This document shows positions 38,310 to 49,869 of a stretch of DNA of 64,000 bases, piece by piece. The position numbers and the translations under genes were made by a program. The stretch is from assembly GCA_964019165.1 (NCBI GenBank), contig OZ025279.1:5746341-5810340 (forward strand), read 5' to 3'. The first letter of the stretch is position 1, and every line of letters starts with the position of its first letter. The DNA is from Mastigias papua (taxonomy: Eukaryota; Cnidaria; Scyphozoa; Rhizostomeae; Mastigiidae). The notes under the pieces were generated by a model. That model saw nothing but the letters and a program-made list of their open reading frames with translations. It was not told where the DNA came from and did not search any database.

Positions 38310-40670
38310 CCATATAAATTTAGTTTCAACACTTTGGTATTAACTGCTTTGGTTGCAACCTGCATTATTTGCGGATTTCAAGGCAATAAGTACAATCATC
38401 ATTAGTAAACATTGCACATCTTTATCAGGGCCTAATTTTCCACAATCTATCTACATAATTTAACTGCACCAATCTGTTTTGCATGTTACAAATCTGCTTT
38501 TCCATGGTACAAATCGTCTTCCCACATCACGAATCAAAGAAGCACAGCGGCATTTAGTTGGCACTGCACACTGTTCCAAGGTTTAATTTTCCACGGTATA
38601 TCTACATATTCCTATTTCCCACGGCAAAAAACTACCTTTCCATGGCACAGGTTTATTTTTTCATATATAAAAATCTACATATTCACAACACAGGCTTTTT
38701 CACATGGTAGCACTATTCATCTGTCATTTCACACAATGTGGTCAAAATGCATATCAAATTGTGAAAAAAGTCTTTCCAAGTACTGGAATTTCCTTAGTTT
38801 TTTCATGAGTTCATTTCAATTTCCACTTCACTTCATTTCAGATATTTATGAAGGAACACCCTAGAGCCATAAGACTGATTTCAAGGGGACCTCCAACTAA
38901 ATCGCCATACACCTTCCGTATCTTTATTATTTCCATTTCTTCCTTCCGTCCAAATCTATCTTGCAGCATCTGAACGGCGACAAAATAATCTGGCTCAGTT
39001 AGCTGAAACAGACAACTACTTGCTTGTCCTGTCCTAATAAACAATTCTTCGAATATTCAAACACGGCACGTTGGGCTAATGCATCTTAATTCTGGTCTTA
39101 CTGCATAATCATGTGGTCGTCCTTCAAGATCCTGTGCTGCCTTGTGACTAGGGTCATTGCTTACCATAACATCGCCCCATAAAAACTTTCATTCATCTTC
39201 TCAGTTTCCTCGACTCTTTCCGTCTCTATCACAAATACCGCTTTCAATCAAGTGTATCCTTGTCATCTCCACATTTTTCGCCCAAATGTCCTGGTAATAC
39301 TCTCACCATCTATGCAAATACTTGGGGACTTTTGCTGTCACCTTCAAAGCGATTTTACGATGAGCATCTGTGCAACTTTACAGCTCTCAGAGAGAGAGAG
39401 CTACACCTGTCATATAACTATCTAAACTCAATAAATAACCGAAAATCATGATCACGGCACTAAAAATGAGAACTACCAACTAAAACTTAAACCCTCGATT
39501 AAAGACCCCTTTTCTCCTCGGTAACAATAAACAGTCAACTGGACAACTGGCCCAGGCAATAATAAGAGCAACCAGCCTTCAGATATCTTTTACTTTTCAA
39601 TATCACAATCTAGACAACCAGTTTCAATCAAATACTGTATTTCCCCAAAAGAGCGCCCCGGGCGCTCACTGAAAAGTCAGTCTTCGAGATGAGATGCTCA
39701 TTCGAGTGGGGCGCTCATTTAAAAATCAGCAAATAAAATAACTGTATAAGGTCTAGATTCAACAATTCAGCACAACTGTCAACTAAACTATTTTCAATGA
39801 ATGACTATGACCATAATATGTAGTACACAATACACAAAACCAACAGAGTGATAACAATAGGCAATGGAACTATGAAAACATAATACACTACAAAAAATGG
39901 ACTAAGAATAGAACAACACGCCATGGTGGAGCAACAGGATGAACAATTGCCCAGCAATAGAGATGACGCAAACTCATTTCAAACAGAAGGGGACGCTCTT
40001 TCGATGAAATACGAAATTATAACAAATAAACAATTAATTGCGGGAATTTTTATCACCAAATTTTCTCCCTGTCTTTGCTTGAACTGCAAACTCTCTCTCT
40101 CTCTCTCTCTTTCTCTGTGTCCAGGAATAAGCTTGGCGCACTGTACACAAAGATACTAGACACAAGTCTGGTCTCATCTTAGAACAAACAAATTCGATAA
40201 GAAGCCTACACGTTATGGTTGCTTATGACTGAAACTTATAAAATGAAATCAGATCTAAATCCACCGTTCATGAAGGACATACTTCATGGAACAAAATAGT
40301 TGCAAGAACATTCAACCGCTCGAAATGAGAACTACTCCCTTCGGGCTTCGTACCACAACTTCCCTTGGGAATGAACTGAAGTAACTCCTTCAGTTTTGGA
40401 ATATAATCTAAGTGTTGGGTTTCCAAGCGGATAGATGTGGATAGAAGGCTAGTGTGCAGGATTTTTATAAATGAAACTGATTGATGAGAAAGCTGTACTC
40501 GACTAATAAGACAGTAAAGAAAGATCGGTATTGGATTCCTGAGAATTAAGGGACTGGGTAAGTTGATAAACACTTGACAATCCAATTTTCACGCAAGTTC
40601 ACCCTTTTTTGCTTAGCTTGCATAGATTTCCTGCAACAATCTATGTATTCCAGTGTTATTTTTGGATAGT
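38310..40670. other. Stretch without recognised genes
   Basis: Holds a short CT-dinucleotide run near 40090 and the family-F fragment at 39634-39735. Short frames show no recognised domain. Confidence 0.4.
39634..39735 (+). mobile_element. Family-F MITE fragment
   Basis: ACTGTATTTCCCCAAAAGAG, CGCCCCGGGCGCTCACT and GTGGGGCGCTCATTT form nested GAGCGCC/GGGCGCTC palindromes like the copy at 11341. Confidence 0.45.
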
Positions 40671-40672
40671 AC

Positions 40673-40784
<112 letters not shown>

Positions 40785-41033
40785 CGTAACACTGTATTGT
40801 TACAGAAATTCGAATATCCTGAGAAAATCTTGAGATAGCTTTAGTACTGAAGTCATTAAAGAGCTAAGAAGTTTCAGAGCAAAGAGAAAAAACTTTCTTA
40901 TAAAACAAACTGCTAATGGGGTGGCAAAATTTGTTTCAAAATTATGCTTGAAAATCCTTCAAATAATCCTAAATTATCCTTAAATTAAGTTAGCTATCTA
41001 GCTGTTTTCTTTAACATACACTGTAACTATGTT

Positions 41034-41116
41034 AAAAATGAAAGTGCGGGAAAATAACCAACCCGAGCGAGTTCGAATCCCTCTCCGGTCGGTTAATTTC
41101 TCAAACTTTCATTTTT
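41034..41116. repeat. Hairpin with a B-box-like sequence in its loop
   Basis: AAAAATGAAAGT and ACTTTCATTTTT pair exactly. Further in, AAAATAACCAACCCG pairs imperfectly with CGGTCGGTTAATTT. The loop contains GAGTTCGAATCCC, like a tRNA T-arm or pol III B box. No A box or full tRNA fold is present. Confidence 0.6.
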
Positions 41117-41164
41117 CATTTCTCTCAAATCTTGTGCAAATATACTTTCATGCCTCTTAGCAAT

Positions 41165-41470
41165 TACAGGGGCTACCCTCACAAATACACAATTTTATAA
41201 CTCTTAATACGTACAATCATATACTACCACCAATAGTCCATAGCATTAGGGTACGGGTGAGAGTAATCGTAAAGAATTAGAGGTAGCACTAGCCTTATCA
41301 CAGTATCCATTATGCATATCGTACATATTTTGCTAATAGTAATAACGGTTGACATAAAATAACCAACGCTAACCCTTATCCTGTACCTTAAACATTACCA
41401 TTACCTTAACCCTACAGGGTAGAAGGGGTAGCACTTGAATGTACAGATGAGGAGCTATAAAACGATATGG
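41165..41470. mobile_element. Foldback element family D, copy 1
   Basis: The left end has AGGGGCTACCCTCAC and the right end, inverted, has TGAATGTACAGATGAGGAGC and GGGGTAGC. The centre is an imperfect hairpin with AGCACTAGCC and AACGCTAACCC arms. The layout is the same as 43640-46172 without that copy's insertions. Confidence 0.55.
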
Positions 41471-41475
41471 CATTA

Positions 41476-41640
41476 GAGGAAATTTTCTTGCTCGGTTCAA
41501 GTTCTATCTCTCAGACAGGTACCATTACGTTGCAGTGAATGACAACAATTCTGAATCAGCGGTCACATCTGGTGTTCCACACGGATCTGTACTAGGACAC
41601 TTTTCTTAATATTTTTTCGTGAGTAATGTCAAGGGACGCC
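41476..41640 (+). pseudogene. LINE reverse-transcriptase fragment, 5' part
   Basis: Translation gives ARFKFYLSDRYHYVAVNDNN then SAVTSGVPHGSVLGHFS, matching W..SYLS.R...V and SGVPQGSVLGPLLF. The continuation seems to be at 42785-43170, with the minus-strand LINE piece between. Confidence 0.7.
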
Positions 41641-41699
41641 CATAAAGCCTATATAAAAGCCCTGACAAAGGAATAAAGAGAAAGGGAAATTAAGTAGAT

Positions 41700-42783
41700 A
41701 GGGAGGTGAGATCAAGTTTGTTCATATAAGATTTGAAACAAAATAAGTTATAGGACTCAGGAAATGAAGTGAAAGGAAGGTGTTTCAAAGTTGACAAGTT
41801 CTTTGAATGAAAGAGGATTTGTGGGAAAGAGTGCGTGGACTAGATTGCATGACTTGGAAAGGGTTTGATTGAGTGGAGCTTCTGGTGGGTTGAATTTGCC
41901 TCAGGGGACCAGGAATGATATTCTTGATTTCCAGTAACAATGTCCATGAAAAAATCGATAGAAAATGGACAGATCTGCATCGTGACGACAATGAAAGAGA
42001 GATTGGCGAGATTTGTTGAGGTATGGATTATTTATGAGCCGGATGGCTTTGGACTGGACTTTGTCAAGAAGATGTAGAGAAGATTTGGGAGCACCACCCC
42101 AATCAAGGGAGCAGTACCCCAGAGAAGGACAAATCTGAGATTTGTATATAGTCAGCAGCTGAGAAGGAGAGGAAAAGCCATGGGCTCTAGAGAGGAAGCC
42201 AAGTTTCTGAGATGCATGTTTGGCAATGGAGTGGGTGTGAGTTTTCCAAGAGATTAGATGACACTGAAAGATCTAGCTGAGTGAAAGAAGATGAAATGTC
42301 CAGATCATGGTCGCTCATGAATACAGGGGGAAATCTCGGCGACGTTTACGTGAAATAACAACCTGTGTCTTCTTTCCTTGATTGAACTTAACAAGGTCTC
42401 TATGGTTGACAAGTCATTTATGAGAAGTGAAGCTGAGGTATTACGATAGGATGAAACATTGGAGTAGGAAAGGTCATGTGGATTAGATGAAAAAGATGAA
42501 CATAGATAAGTATCACCAGCGAAAGAGTAAATACTGGAAGATGTACAGGAAAGTAGGTCGTTTATGAAGAGGGTGAATAAAACAGGCGAGATAACAGAGA
42601 CCTGAGGTACACCAGAGTTGATAGAATGAAGTTCAGAGAGGAGGCCATCGACCTTAATTGCAATTGATCTTTCAGAGAGTAAGCTAGGGATCCATTTAAT
42701 GAGGGGTCCATTTAATGAGGGTGCCATACAGAAGCCAGTGTTGTTAAGAGAGCAAGCCTGAACTGAGATGGAAAACAATGGCT
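41700..42783 (-). mobile_element. Jockey-like LINE reverse transcriptase, decayed (copy 2)
   Basis: On the minus strand, 42778-42305 encodes LIKWIPSLLSERSIAIKVDG, then GVPQVSVISPVLFTLFINDL, then YSFAGDTYLC, where the usual ADD has become AGD. Further on come SLVWGGAPKSS-like and LHLLDKVQSKAIRLINNP-like blocks (about 42110-42010), then SIFSWTLLLEIKNIIPGPLR and STQSNPFQVMQ at 41960-41800. The same family as the relic at 9658-11125, with similar block order and C-terminus. The changed catalytic residue, stops and frameshifts make it dead. Confidence 0.8.
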
Positions 42784-42784
42784 A

Positions 42785-43170
42785 GATGCCAACCATCGAT
42801 AAAACAAATAAGCCAAATTACATAATATTTTACTCTCCTCACAAGTCTATTCCATCAGGCACTTCAATCAAAATTGGCAATAAACATACTCCCAGGGTAC
42901 AAAATGTAAAATTCTTAGGATTTCTATAGGATGATACTCTAAGTTGGAAATATCACTTGAGCGAACTTTCAAAGAAACGTGCGAGAACTCGCGGTGCTCT
43001 CTTTAAAATTAGACCTTTCTTCAAATTGCAACCCTCGTCTGTATTTATAACTCGTTAGTCATGTCACTTCTTCAATATGGCACTACTGTTTGGGGCTAAA
43101 CATTTGATTCTTACATTCATCCTATTACTAAATTACAAAAAAGCCATCTGGATACTTTCAGATCAAACTT
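42785..43170 (+). pseudogene. LINE reverse-transcriptase fragment, 3' part
   Basis: Translation gives NYIIFYSPHKSIPSGTSIKI, then RVQNVKFLGFL-DDTLSWKY, HLSELSKKRARTRGALFKI, then a YGTTVWG-like LQYG.LVWG block. This is the region after the palm in Jockey/CR1-type LINEs and suits the plus-strand fragment at 41476-41640. Confidence 0.75.
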
Positions 43171-43759
43171 TGCTCTTAGTAAATACGAGAATTAATACTC
43201 AAAATTGCTTAAAATTCAAGAATAATGTAAGAATATTCTTAGGTTCAAAATCAAAAACATTTAAGAATATTGAGGGTCAAATGAAAAAATTTGTATTCGT
43301 AGGCTACGGCCAAAATAGACTTTTCTCTCGACTTTTGCTATACATTTGTATCCAAAAGTGTGATGATGTATAGTGTTGTGGCCAAAACGGCTATAAAACT
43401 TACTCGACTGAACCTCACTTGCACAGAAATATCAACAATGATAGACAGGCATAGATGACAAGTCTCAGGAAAGCGAAGAAGTAGGCATGCGCAAACTTTA
43501 CAAAAGTCGAGAAACCGGCCAAACAGCAATACAACGCTATGCAACATTGTGGAGGTCGATCGGTCTCAGTCCACAATCAGCTTTCCATTAGGCCCTGTTG
43601 ACGACTGTCATGTGCAAGACTAAATAGCTTTCTAGGGAACTAGTACGGTTTTGCATCTCACAGTGATAACAGGGGGCTACCCCCATAAATTATATATCAT
43701 CTCTTCATCATATCCTACCCCATTTGCCCCATAGGGTTAGGGATAGGGTTAGCAGTAAG

Positions 43760-45606
43760 CAGTGGCGGGTCCAGACCGAGTTACAATGAAGTTTCCAAAA
43801 AGTTACATGATAATTCACTGACAGTGAAAACACTATTATCTCTCTCTTCTTGGTTCTCTCGCCTACACTTTGAAAAACATTATTAGTTATGCGGAGCACT
43901 GTCATGATTTGTATCTGCGGTGGACAATCCTGGGGAACTCACAGAACTCGGAAATAAATCCTTGGGCATCAGAAATGATCAGAACTAGAAAATAGATTTT
44001 CGATTTGGAACTCGGATGGAACCTAGTCAGACACAATGGTGGAACTCGGAATGAAATCTATCAGAAACAATAAGCCAGAAGGAAGAATTCATTGATTGGT
44101 CTATGATTGTTTGGAAATCATCTTTGCTTAGGCACATCCCGTTCCAATTCACTATTGGATTTTAAAATGGCGACCTTTAGTGCACGTTTACGAACTATGT
44201 CTGCTCCCATCAAGAATCAGAGACAGAATTACCTAATGGTCTTCATGGAAACGAAGAAATAAAATAAAGAAAGTTTGGTTATTTCAAAGACAGGCGGGCT
44301 TTTGGGCTTGCCATTGAGTCATCGAGATCGAGATGTCACCGTGAGCTTTGCTACGGACCAGTCTGCAGAGTTGAGTATGGCCTTTTTCGATGAGATTTCG
44401 AGTGTGCATGAGCAAAAGGCCAGAAGTGTGAGTGTGCACCTAGTCTCAGGAGTGTATTTGGATGCACACTACTTTTAGGCCTATCAATTAAAGCCAGGGT
44501 TTTTGCTTCGAAAAGTATTCCCCTATGAACAAGTTTTACTTCATTACTATTATTGTGGTGACTGGAAAATATTCAAACTAAAGAATTTTTCCAAACACTG
44601 GCGCCTTTCAATAGCCTGTCACGCCCGTTTCTGGGTGTGCAGCATCATTTGAAGCAGAAAGTCTAAAGTGTGCACTTGGCCTAAACTCAGCATGCAGTCT
44701 GGACTAAAGGTTTCTTTCAATTGACTTGTATGCAATAAATTATATCATTTATACAGTATTGCACCAATGAAAATCTCAGAAGACCACATATACTCATGCT
44801 ATCAGCATAATCCTCCAGACCTAGAGATGTATCAAAGGATGTATTACAGAATAGATGACCATTTCAGATGCTTTAGATACAGGTTTTCCTAGATGACCAT
44901 ATAACCACCAGTTGGGAAAGAGTGTTCATTCTCCTATAGAACATTGCAGATCATCTAGGGAAACCTGTATCTAAAGCAAACTTTGCCACCATATGAATAA
45001 TTGCCAGCAAAAATGGAAAACAATAATTTTCCAGAAATCTGTATGATTTCCCAATTTTGTGATATAAGAATTTCTGCTTCATTATGTATTCTATGTATAT
45101 ATTCAGTATTTCAATGGATTTCCAGTGCTTTTAGGGCCTTTAGTTGATGGGAAACGTAGTTTTAGAATAAACTTCAGAACAAAGACCGCAACCAGAAAAA
45201 GAGACATTTCTTCGTCTTGATTTTATTACGACATATCTAGTGGTTTTATTATATTTTATGTGTATTCTAGGGCCTTAATTTTGACTGTTTCTGCACTTTT
45301 GCATTTGTTCAAAATCCTGTAACAATGAATGGGTGCCACCCCATAATCCCTCTACCTTGAGAAAATAGTACAAATCTTAGCATTATGGGGACATATTTGT
45401 ATGAACCTTTTACCTGTAAAAATATTATAAAATGAAATGAATGAAATGAAGCCATTAGGTTTCCCCTTACAGTTTGTCAGCAATTTTGACTTAATGGACG
45501 GCTGCTTACTGTATAAAAGGGCGTGGCCTTAAAATTTCCTAGCACACTTTGGCCCCACCCCTCCAAGTACTTGGAACTCAGTCAGATTTAGGCTGGATCC
45601 GCCCCT
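43760..45606. mobile_element. hAT-like non-autonomous element
   Basis: The left end CAGTGGCGGGTCCAG and right end CTGGATCCGCCCCT(G) are imperfect inverted repeats of the common hAT type. The 8-bp GCAGTAAG occurs immediately on both sides (43752-43759 and 45607-45614), the size expected for hAT. The 1847-bp interior contains no recognisable transposase; the 67-codon frame at 44275-44478 shows no domain. It inserted into family D, which dates it as the younger of the two. Confidence 0.82.
44869..44978. repeat. 29-bp inverted repeat inside the hAT-like element
   Basis: TGCTTTAGATACAGGTTTTC at 44869 pairs with the reverse complement at 44950-44978 (GGGAAACCTGTATCTAAAGCA region, one or two mismatches), with a loop of about 52 bp. 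Confidence 0.8.
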
Positions 45607-45772
45607 GCAGTAAGGAAAGGGTTAGGGCTAGCGGCAGTTATTTCATGTCCGTCATTATGAATATCATAAGTACTTCGATGATATTCATAATGGCTGACAA
45701 GAAATAGCTAGCGCTAACCCTAACCCCAGCCCTAACTTTTACCCTACCCTACCCCTAAACCTTGTTGGAAAT

Positions 45773-46055
45773 ACACTCTAACCAGACCGTACTAGAACTT
45801 TCGTTTATTCCTTCGAACATTCCAGAACAAACCTACGGCCTAGTCACAATGACGTAATCTGACATTTATATTTGAGATCGTACGTAGCTCGAAACTTCTA
45901 GGCTAAAACATATAAACTATATAAGTGATCGTAACCTCATTGGAATCATTCATTGTTGGCAAATTGTTAATGTTACTGGCTAATAGCTAGTTGCTATATT
46001 GTTGATTATTCAGTTGATTACGATAAAGGCGCAGACTTCTTCGTGAATACCTTCA
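45773..46055 (+). mobile_element. Candidate solo LTR (Ty3/Gypsy-like)
   Basis: The 283-bp segment begins TGTTGGAAATACACTC and ends GAATACCTTCA, a TG..CA arrangement. It has a TATA-like ACATATAAACTATATAAG at about 45908, and interrupts family D. Its last 120 bp recur inverted at 56594-56715, supporting a mobile origin. A clean target-site duplication was not found, so solo LTR remains a proposal. Confidence 0.5.
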
Positions 46056-46220
46056 AGGACCCTATGGGGCAAATGGGGTAGGATATGAATGTACAGATGA
46101 AGAGCCTTTGAATGGTATATTATTTATGGGGGTAGCCCCCTGTTATCACTGTGAGGTGCAGAACCGTACTAGCGCCGCTTTCTAGATCTTAGATATCTTT
46201 TACAATAAGATTGACACTCC

Positions 46221-46731
46221 TACCGTATTATTTACTCTAATATTCCCATGTCTCTTTCATTCCCGCCTCTCTAGTAATCCCGCATCTATTTCATAGATTG
46301 AAAGAATAATCCCGCCTCCCCAGTAATCCCGCACGCGGGATTGCTATATAAATTATTTTTAAATTAATTTATTCACTGGCACAAATTTTCAAATCTTTGT
46401 TTCGAATGTCCAATGCTACGTTTTGAATGCCGGGTGTTGACTTGAAATGAAAACTTAGCATCATGTTATCGGGCATGATCACGACACGGCTAACTAAAAC
46501 TGACACTCTTGACGTAATGCTTTGGCTTTATTATTCTGTCGAAAAACTGTCGTTTTGAACCTCCTTCAAATTGTATGTTTTTACTCTGATAGCCACAATC
46601 ATTAGTAAGAGCCTTTTTTGTTAAAACGGTATCCTTAATCAAGAATTCAAGGCATTGAAAAAATAATCCCGCCTATTTTTCTTAGGTTGAAACGTAAATC
46701 CCGCAGCGGGAATATTAGAGTATATACGGTA
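46221..46731. mobile_element. MITE-like element with TACCGTAT inverted ends
   Basis: The left end TACCGTATTATTTACTCTAA and the reverse complement of the right end, TACCGTATATACTCTAATAT, match apart from a 3-bp indel, and both continue to ATATTCCC. The interior repeats ATCCCGC words and a GCACGCGGGATTGC palindrome. No ORF. Confidence 0.75.
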
Positions 46732-46734
46732 TGT

Positions 46735-47600
46735 CGAGATATCATATTTCTTTTGATAAATTGTCGTTTCTTCTTTTTGGCTGTTAAATGGGATTCACAA
46801 AAGTTGCGTCCCATTCACTTTTCTGAGGACTGCGGAAGACTGTCTCAAAAAATTCTCCTGTGGAGGAGATAGGTGTTAGTGCATACTATGGCGGAATGTG
46901 TCGAAAATAGCCTTCTACTCATGTCACTTGCGCTCCCAAGTGACTTGAACAATCAAAGTTGTGGAGCTTTAAAGATCTACAAAATAAAGTTGCTAACAAC
47001 AGATAAAAAAGCTCACTTATAGATGCAGCTCTCTCGTCTCACTTCTCTTTGCCTAGCAGTACGACTGTCCGAATACTTTTCTTGCTCGTCGATCTTTTGC
47101 AAATCTTCCAACAATCCTCTATATGCAGAGGCGTTAGGTGTACTTCTGTCTTTCTGGCCAAAAGGAAGGCCTTTCCTTTGCTTATACGACATGTTGCACT
47201 AAAACTGTCCCTTGAAGTTGATAAAGCTCGTATCTTGCCTGGCAGGAAGACAAGACCTCCCAACCATACCAACACACCGGATGGTGATTGTTTGAATTGG
47301 TCATCTCAGAACTTGAAATGGTTCTTGTCTACCTGTCTTCAACCATTGTGCCAAATTGGATTAAGGAACACATGTTCGCACTACCTGATATTACCTCTGT
47401 ACGTGGTTGCGATTAACATTACAGGACGCAGAGCAAGTAGTTTCCTTTGACAACAGCAAGAAGATCTTAAACCACAAAAATGCAGATAAAAGCAACCTGT
47501 TTTTAGAAATTTGGTTTGGATCCAAGTTCTCAAAGTCCCTCATGTTTAGAAAAATTTTGATACATCCAGTTCCTAGGGCAGAAAGAGTTGCTACTTCTAT
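46735..47600. other. Stretch without recognised genes
   Basis: Overlapping frames on both strands at 47039-47450 (133 codons plus, 78 codons minus) show no known domain. Confidence 0.35.
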
Positions 47601-48150
47601 AGGCGTAGCCAGGGAGTAAGGGACCCATGCCCCCCCCCCAATGATGGAAGATCTGGTGACTGAAACAATAGCGAATCTAGGAAACGGCTGGAAATTAACT
47701 TATTATACCGCAAGGCAGTTACAGATCCTCAATGCACCCAAATACAGCTTCTCTGGACATTCTGCCAAACCTCTAACGTCTCTAGTTGGGGGGTGGGGGG
47801 GTGGGGTAGTCTATCAAAACGAGGCATTCTGGAAAGTGTGACTTTTGGTTCCATCGAAAGACGAAGTCCTAAAGTAATTTACAGGGGAGCCTATAGGACC
47901 CCAGAGGGATGCATAGGTGGGTAAATACCCCAAGTTTTCTGAAGATGTGATTAAGATGTATCGAAATACCGCTCATCTAGAATACATAAGAGATTGAATT
48001 ACCAAAGACTTCATCTGCCGTTTTCTATCTAACAAGGACGTAAACCCTGTTTGCACTAGATTAACTCTACCTGGTATCAAACCGCGTCAACTAACCCGGG
48101 GTGAACCCAGGGGTGTTTAGACGTATTTCATACTGTAATGGCCTTTCGTT

Positions 48151-48432
48151 TACACGCTGTTTTGTTCATAAGGAACCTAGTTCAAGGCCTAGTTCCAAAC
48201 GTTCCTTATTTTTGGACCTCCAATTTAGCAGTTCCTTAATTTTCAGCACACTTAGTGCCATAAATATGGTAGAGACATATGGAAGACATTGAAATCTTGA
48301 ATTTTACCTCTAATTTTGGTTGTAGCGTAAGATCAGTGACAAATGAAGGACTTAACACAAGCATAGCAAACAATCTATGAGAGTTTTGGCTCGTAAGTGT
48401 CATATAAAGTGGTTCCATATAAAAAGCGTGTA
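48151..48432 (+). mobile_element. TACACG family variant A, short copy
   Basis: Starts TACACGCTGTTTTGTTCATA then AGGAACCTAGTTCAAGGCCT and ends CATATAAAAAGCGTGTA. This 282-bp copy keeps both ends with an internally deleted centre. It is inserted in the hAT-like element. Confidence 0.8.
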
Positions 48433-48994
48433 TTTGTAGACTGGGAACCACTAAGGGCATATGTGATTGGTGGGACTATCGAAATTTGCATAGCTCAAGC
48501 CAACGAGCGCCGAAGGTGCGAATACTTTTAGGGGATTCGCGGGCAAGCTCCTTAGGGCAATGTCCAAAATTTAGATCTTTGAAATCGTAGGAAACACGAT
48601 TATTTCTGCTAATTTTTTGCACAGAAACGCACGCTAGAGCGTCATTGGGGATACGGTATAACGTTCCAAGATGGAGAACAAAGGCCTAATTTTAGGGCTA
48701 GTCTGGAAATGTGCTTGACCCATTTCAATCCATCACTTGCGCTTTCTAATCTAGTAAGGTTAAGAACAGTAAAGTTTTGTTCAATAGGCATAAAATTAGT
48801 TTTAGCTACTTCTCTTTTCCTTTGTAATATAGCCTACTTTGAATTAAGCAATAATGATGATGGTGATGATGATGATCACTTATCATTTACCAGTTCATTA
48901 GTTGGTTATCTTGACAGATAATCGAAGACAGCCTCAAGATAAACCAAAGTTACGTTAATAGTTGTCACTTGGACTAAAGAATTTGTTGGCAACA

Positions 48995-49255
48995 TCAAAG
49001 AGTAGCAGAGCGTCTGTTCTTGTATGGGTAAATCGTCCTTGCTGCAGTGGCTGGATTGAGATAGAGTAGTTTGCAGATCTGCGCAATCTCATTTATCATT
49101 GGTCTCTGATTAGGGGCAACGCCCTCTACCTCATCTAGAATGTCAGAAAAGCTGTCGATCTTTTGCTCTTTTCTAAGAATCTCAAAACTCTCCAGCTGGG
49201 AAGAAGGTATACTCATATTTAATATCATCAGCATAACTTCTTCCACGACCTTCAT
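48995..49255 (-). pseudogene. hAT transposase C-terminal remnant
   Basis: The 86-codon frame ends ...PNQRPMINEIAQICKLLYLN followed by PATAARTIYPYKNRRSATL. The L.KLL.vnPATnA...RS.S..RR.KT..RstM dimerisation block of hAT transposases is the closest known pattern; the SERSFS core is missing. After the stop, another frame reads LFDVANKFFSPSDN. Its place just inside a hAT-type end supports the call. Confidence 0.5.
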
Positions 49256-49385
49256 TCAAGAAGAAATGTCATCGCTTTTTATAAAGTTCATTAGAAGACT
49301 TCCCAAGCCTTTCCATCCTTTGCTCCGTTCGCTCTTCAGCCACACCAACCCCCCTCCCCCCTCAGGAAATGACCCGGCTACGCCA

Positions 49386-49865
49386 CAGTATCGGTCCGAC
49401 GTAATTAATTAAAATTACAATAGTTCGTCCAATGGTGCTATAGGAGCTCAGTCTTGTCAAGGCGATGCGGACGCGGTTTGACGTTGTGTGACATCAAGTA
49501 GTATTCTGTGGTACTCTTGAGTAGCAAAGCACTTTCCATATTGGATAAATATTTGCATGCATTTGCAGAAGTTACCAACCGCAACACTAGATGCAGAGTT
49601 GCCATACCGCCGTGTTCACAGTCCGATTGTAAAGTTTTGTCCATTTTAATATTTCCACGGCTATGGAAAAAATTTCATTTACCGACCAATTCTTTCGGTG
49701 AAATTTAGCCACGCACAGCTATTTTATGTTTTTTTGCTGTATCAGCAGACACAATAAAACTTTAGAACTAGACACCAGGAGGTAATATAACAGAGTGTTA
49801 GCCAGTTCTAACGTCTGATTATTGAGCCAAAAATGAGACTGGTTGTGCATTTTAATGACGAGAGA
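49386..49865. other. Short stretch without recognised genes
   Basis: Overlapping frames of 66-68 codons on opposite strands show no motif. Confidence 0.35.
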
Positions 49866-49869
49866 ACAT

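Larger units (their letters stand above)
43640..46172. mobile_element. Foldback element family D, copy 2, with two later insertions
   Basis: The outer ends CTAGTACGGTT (43640) and AACCGTACTAG (46162-46172) start inverted repeats of roughly 100 bp sharing CACAGTGATAACAGGGGGCT and CCCATTTGCCCCATAGG. The centre (45619-45726) is an imperfect hairpin: GGGTTAGGGCTAGC and GCTAACCCTAACCC arms with ATTATGAATATCAT inside. A hAT-like element (43760-45606) and a candidate solo LTR (45773-46055) sit inside it. Removing them leaves about 0.4 kb. Confidence 0.7.
47601..49385. mobile_element. hAT-like element with transposase remnant
   Basis: The ends AGGCGTAGCCAGG and CCGGCTACGCC are inverted, each followed inward by poly-C or poly-G rich sequence. 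The minus strand near the right end encodes a hAT-like C-terminal fragment. Variant A (48151-48432) and a family-F end (about 48600-48660) lie inside as later insertions. No target duplication was clear. Confidence 0.6.

Noticed and set aside
47039..47450. 133-codon plus frame and 78-codon minus frame
   Set aside because: They overlap on opposite strands without a recognisable domain, and neither has supporting signals.
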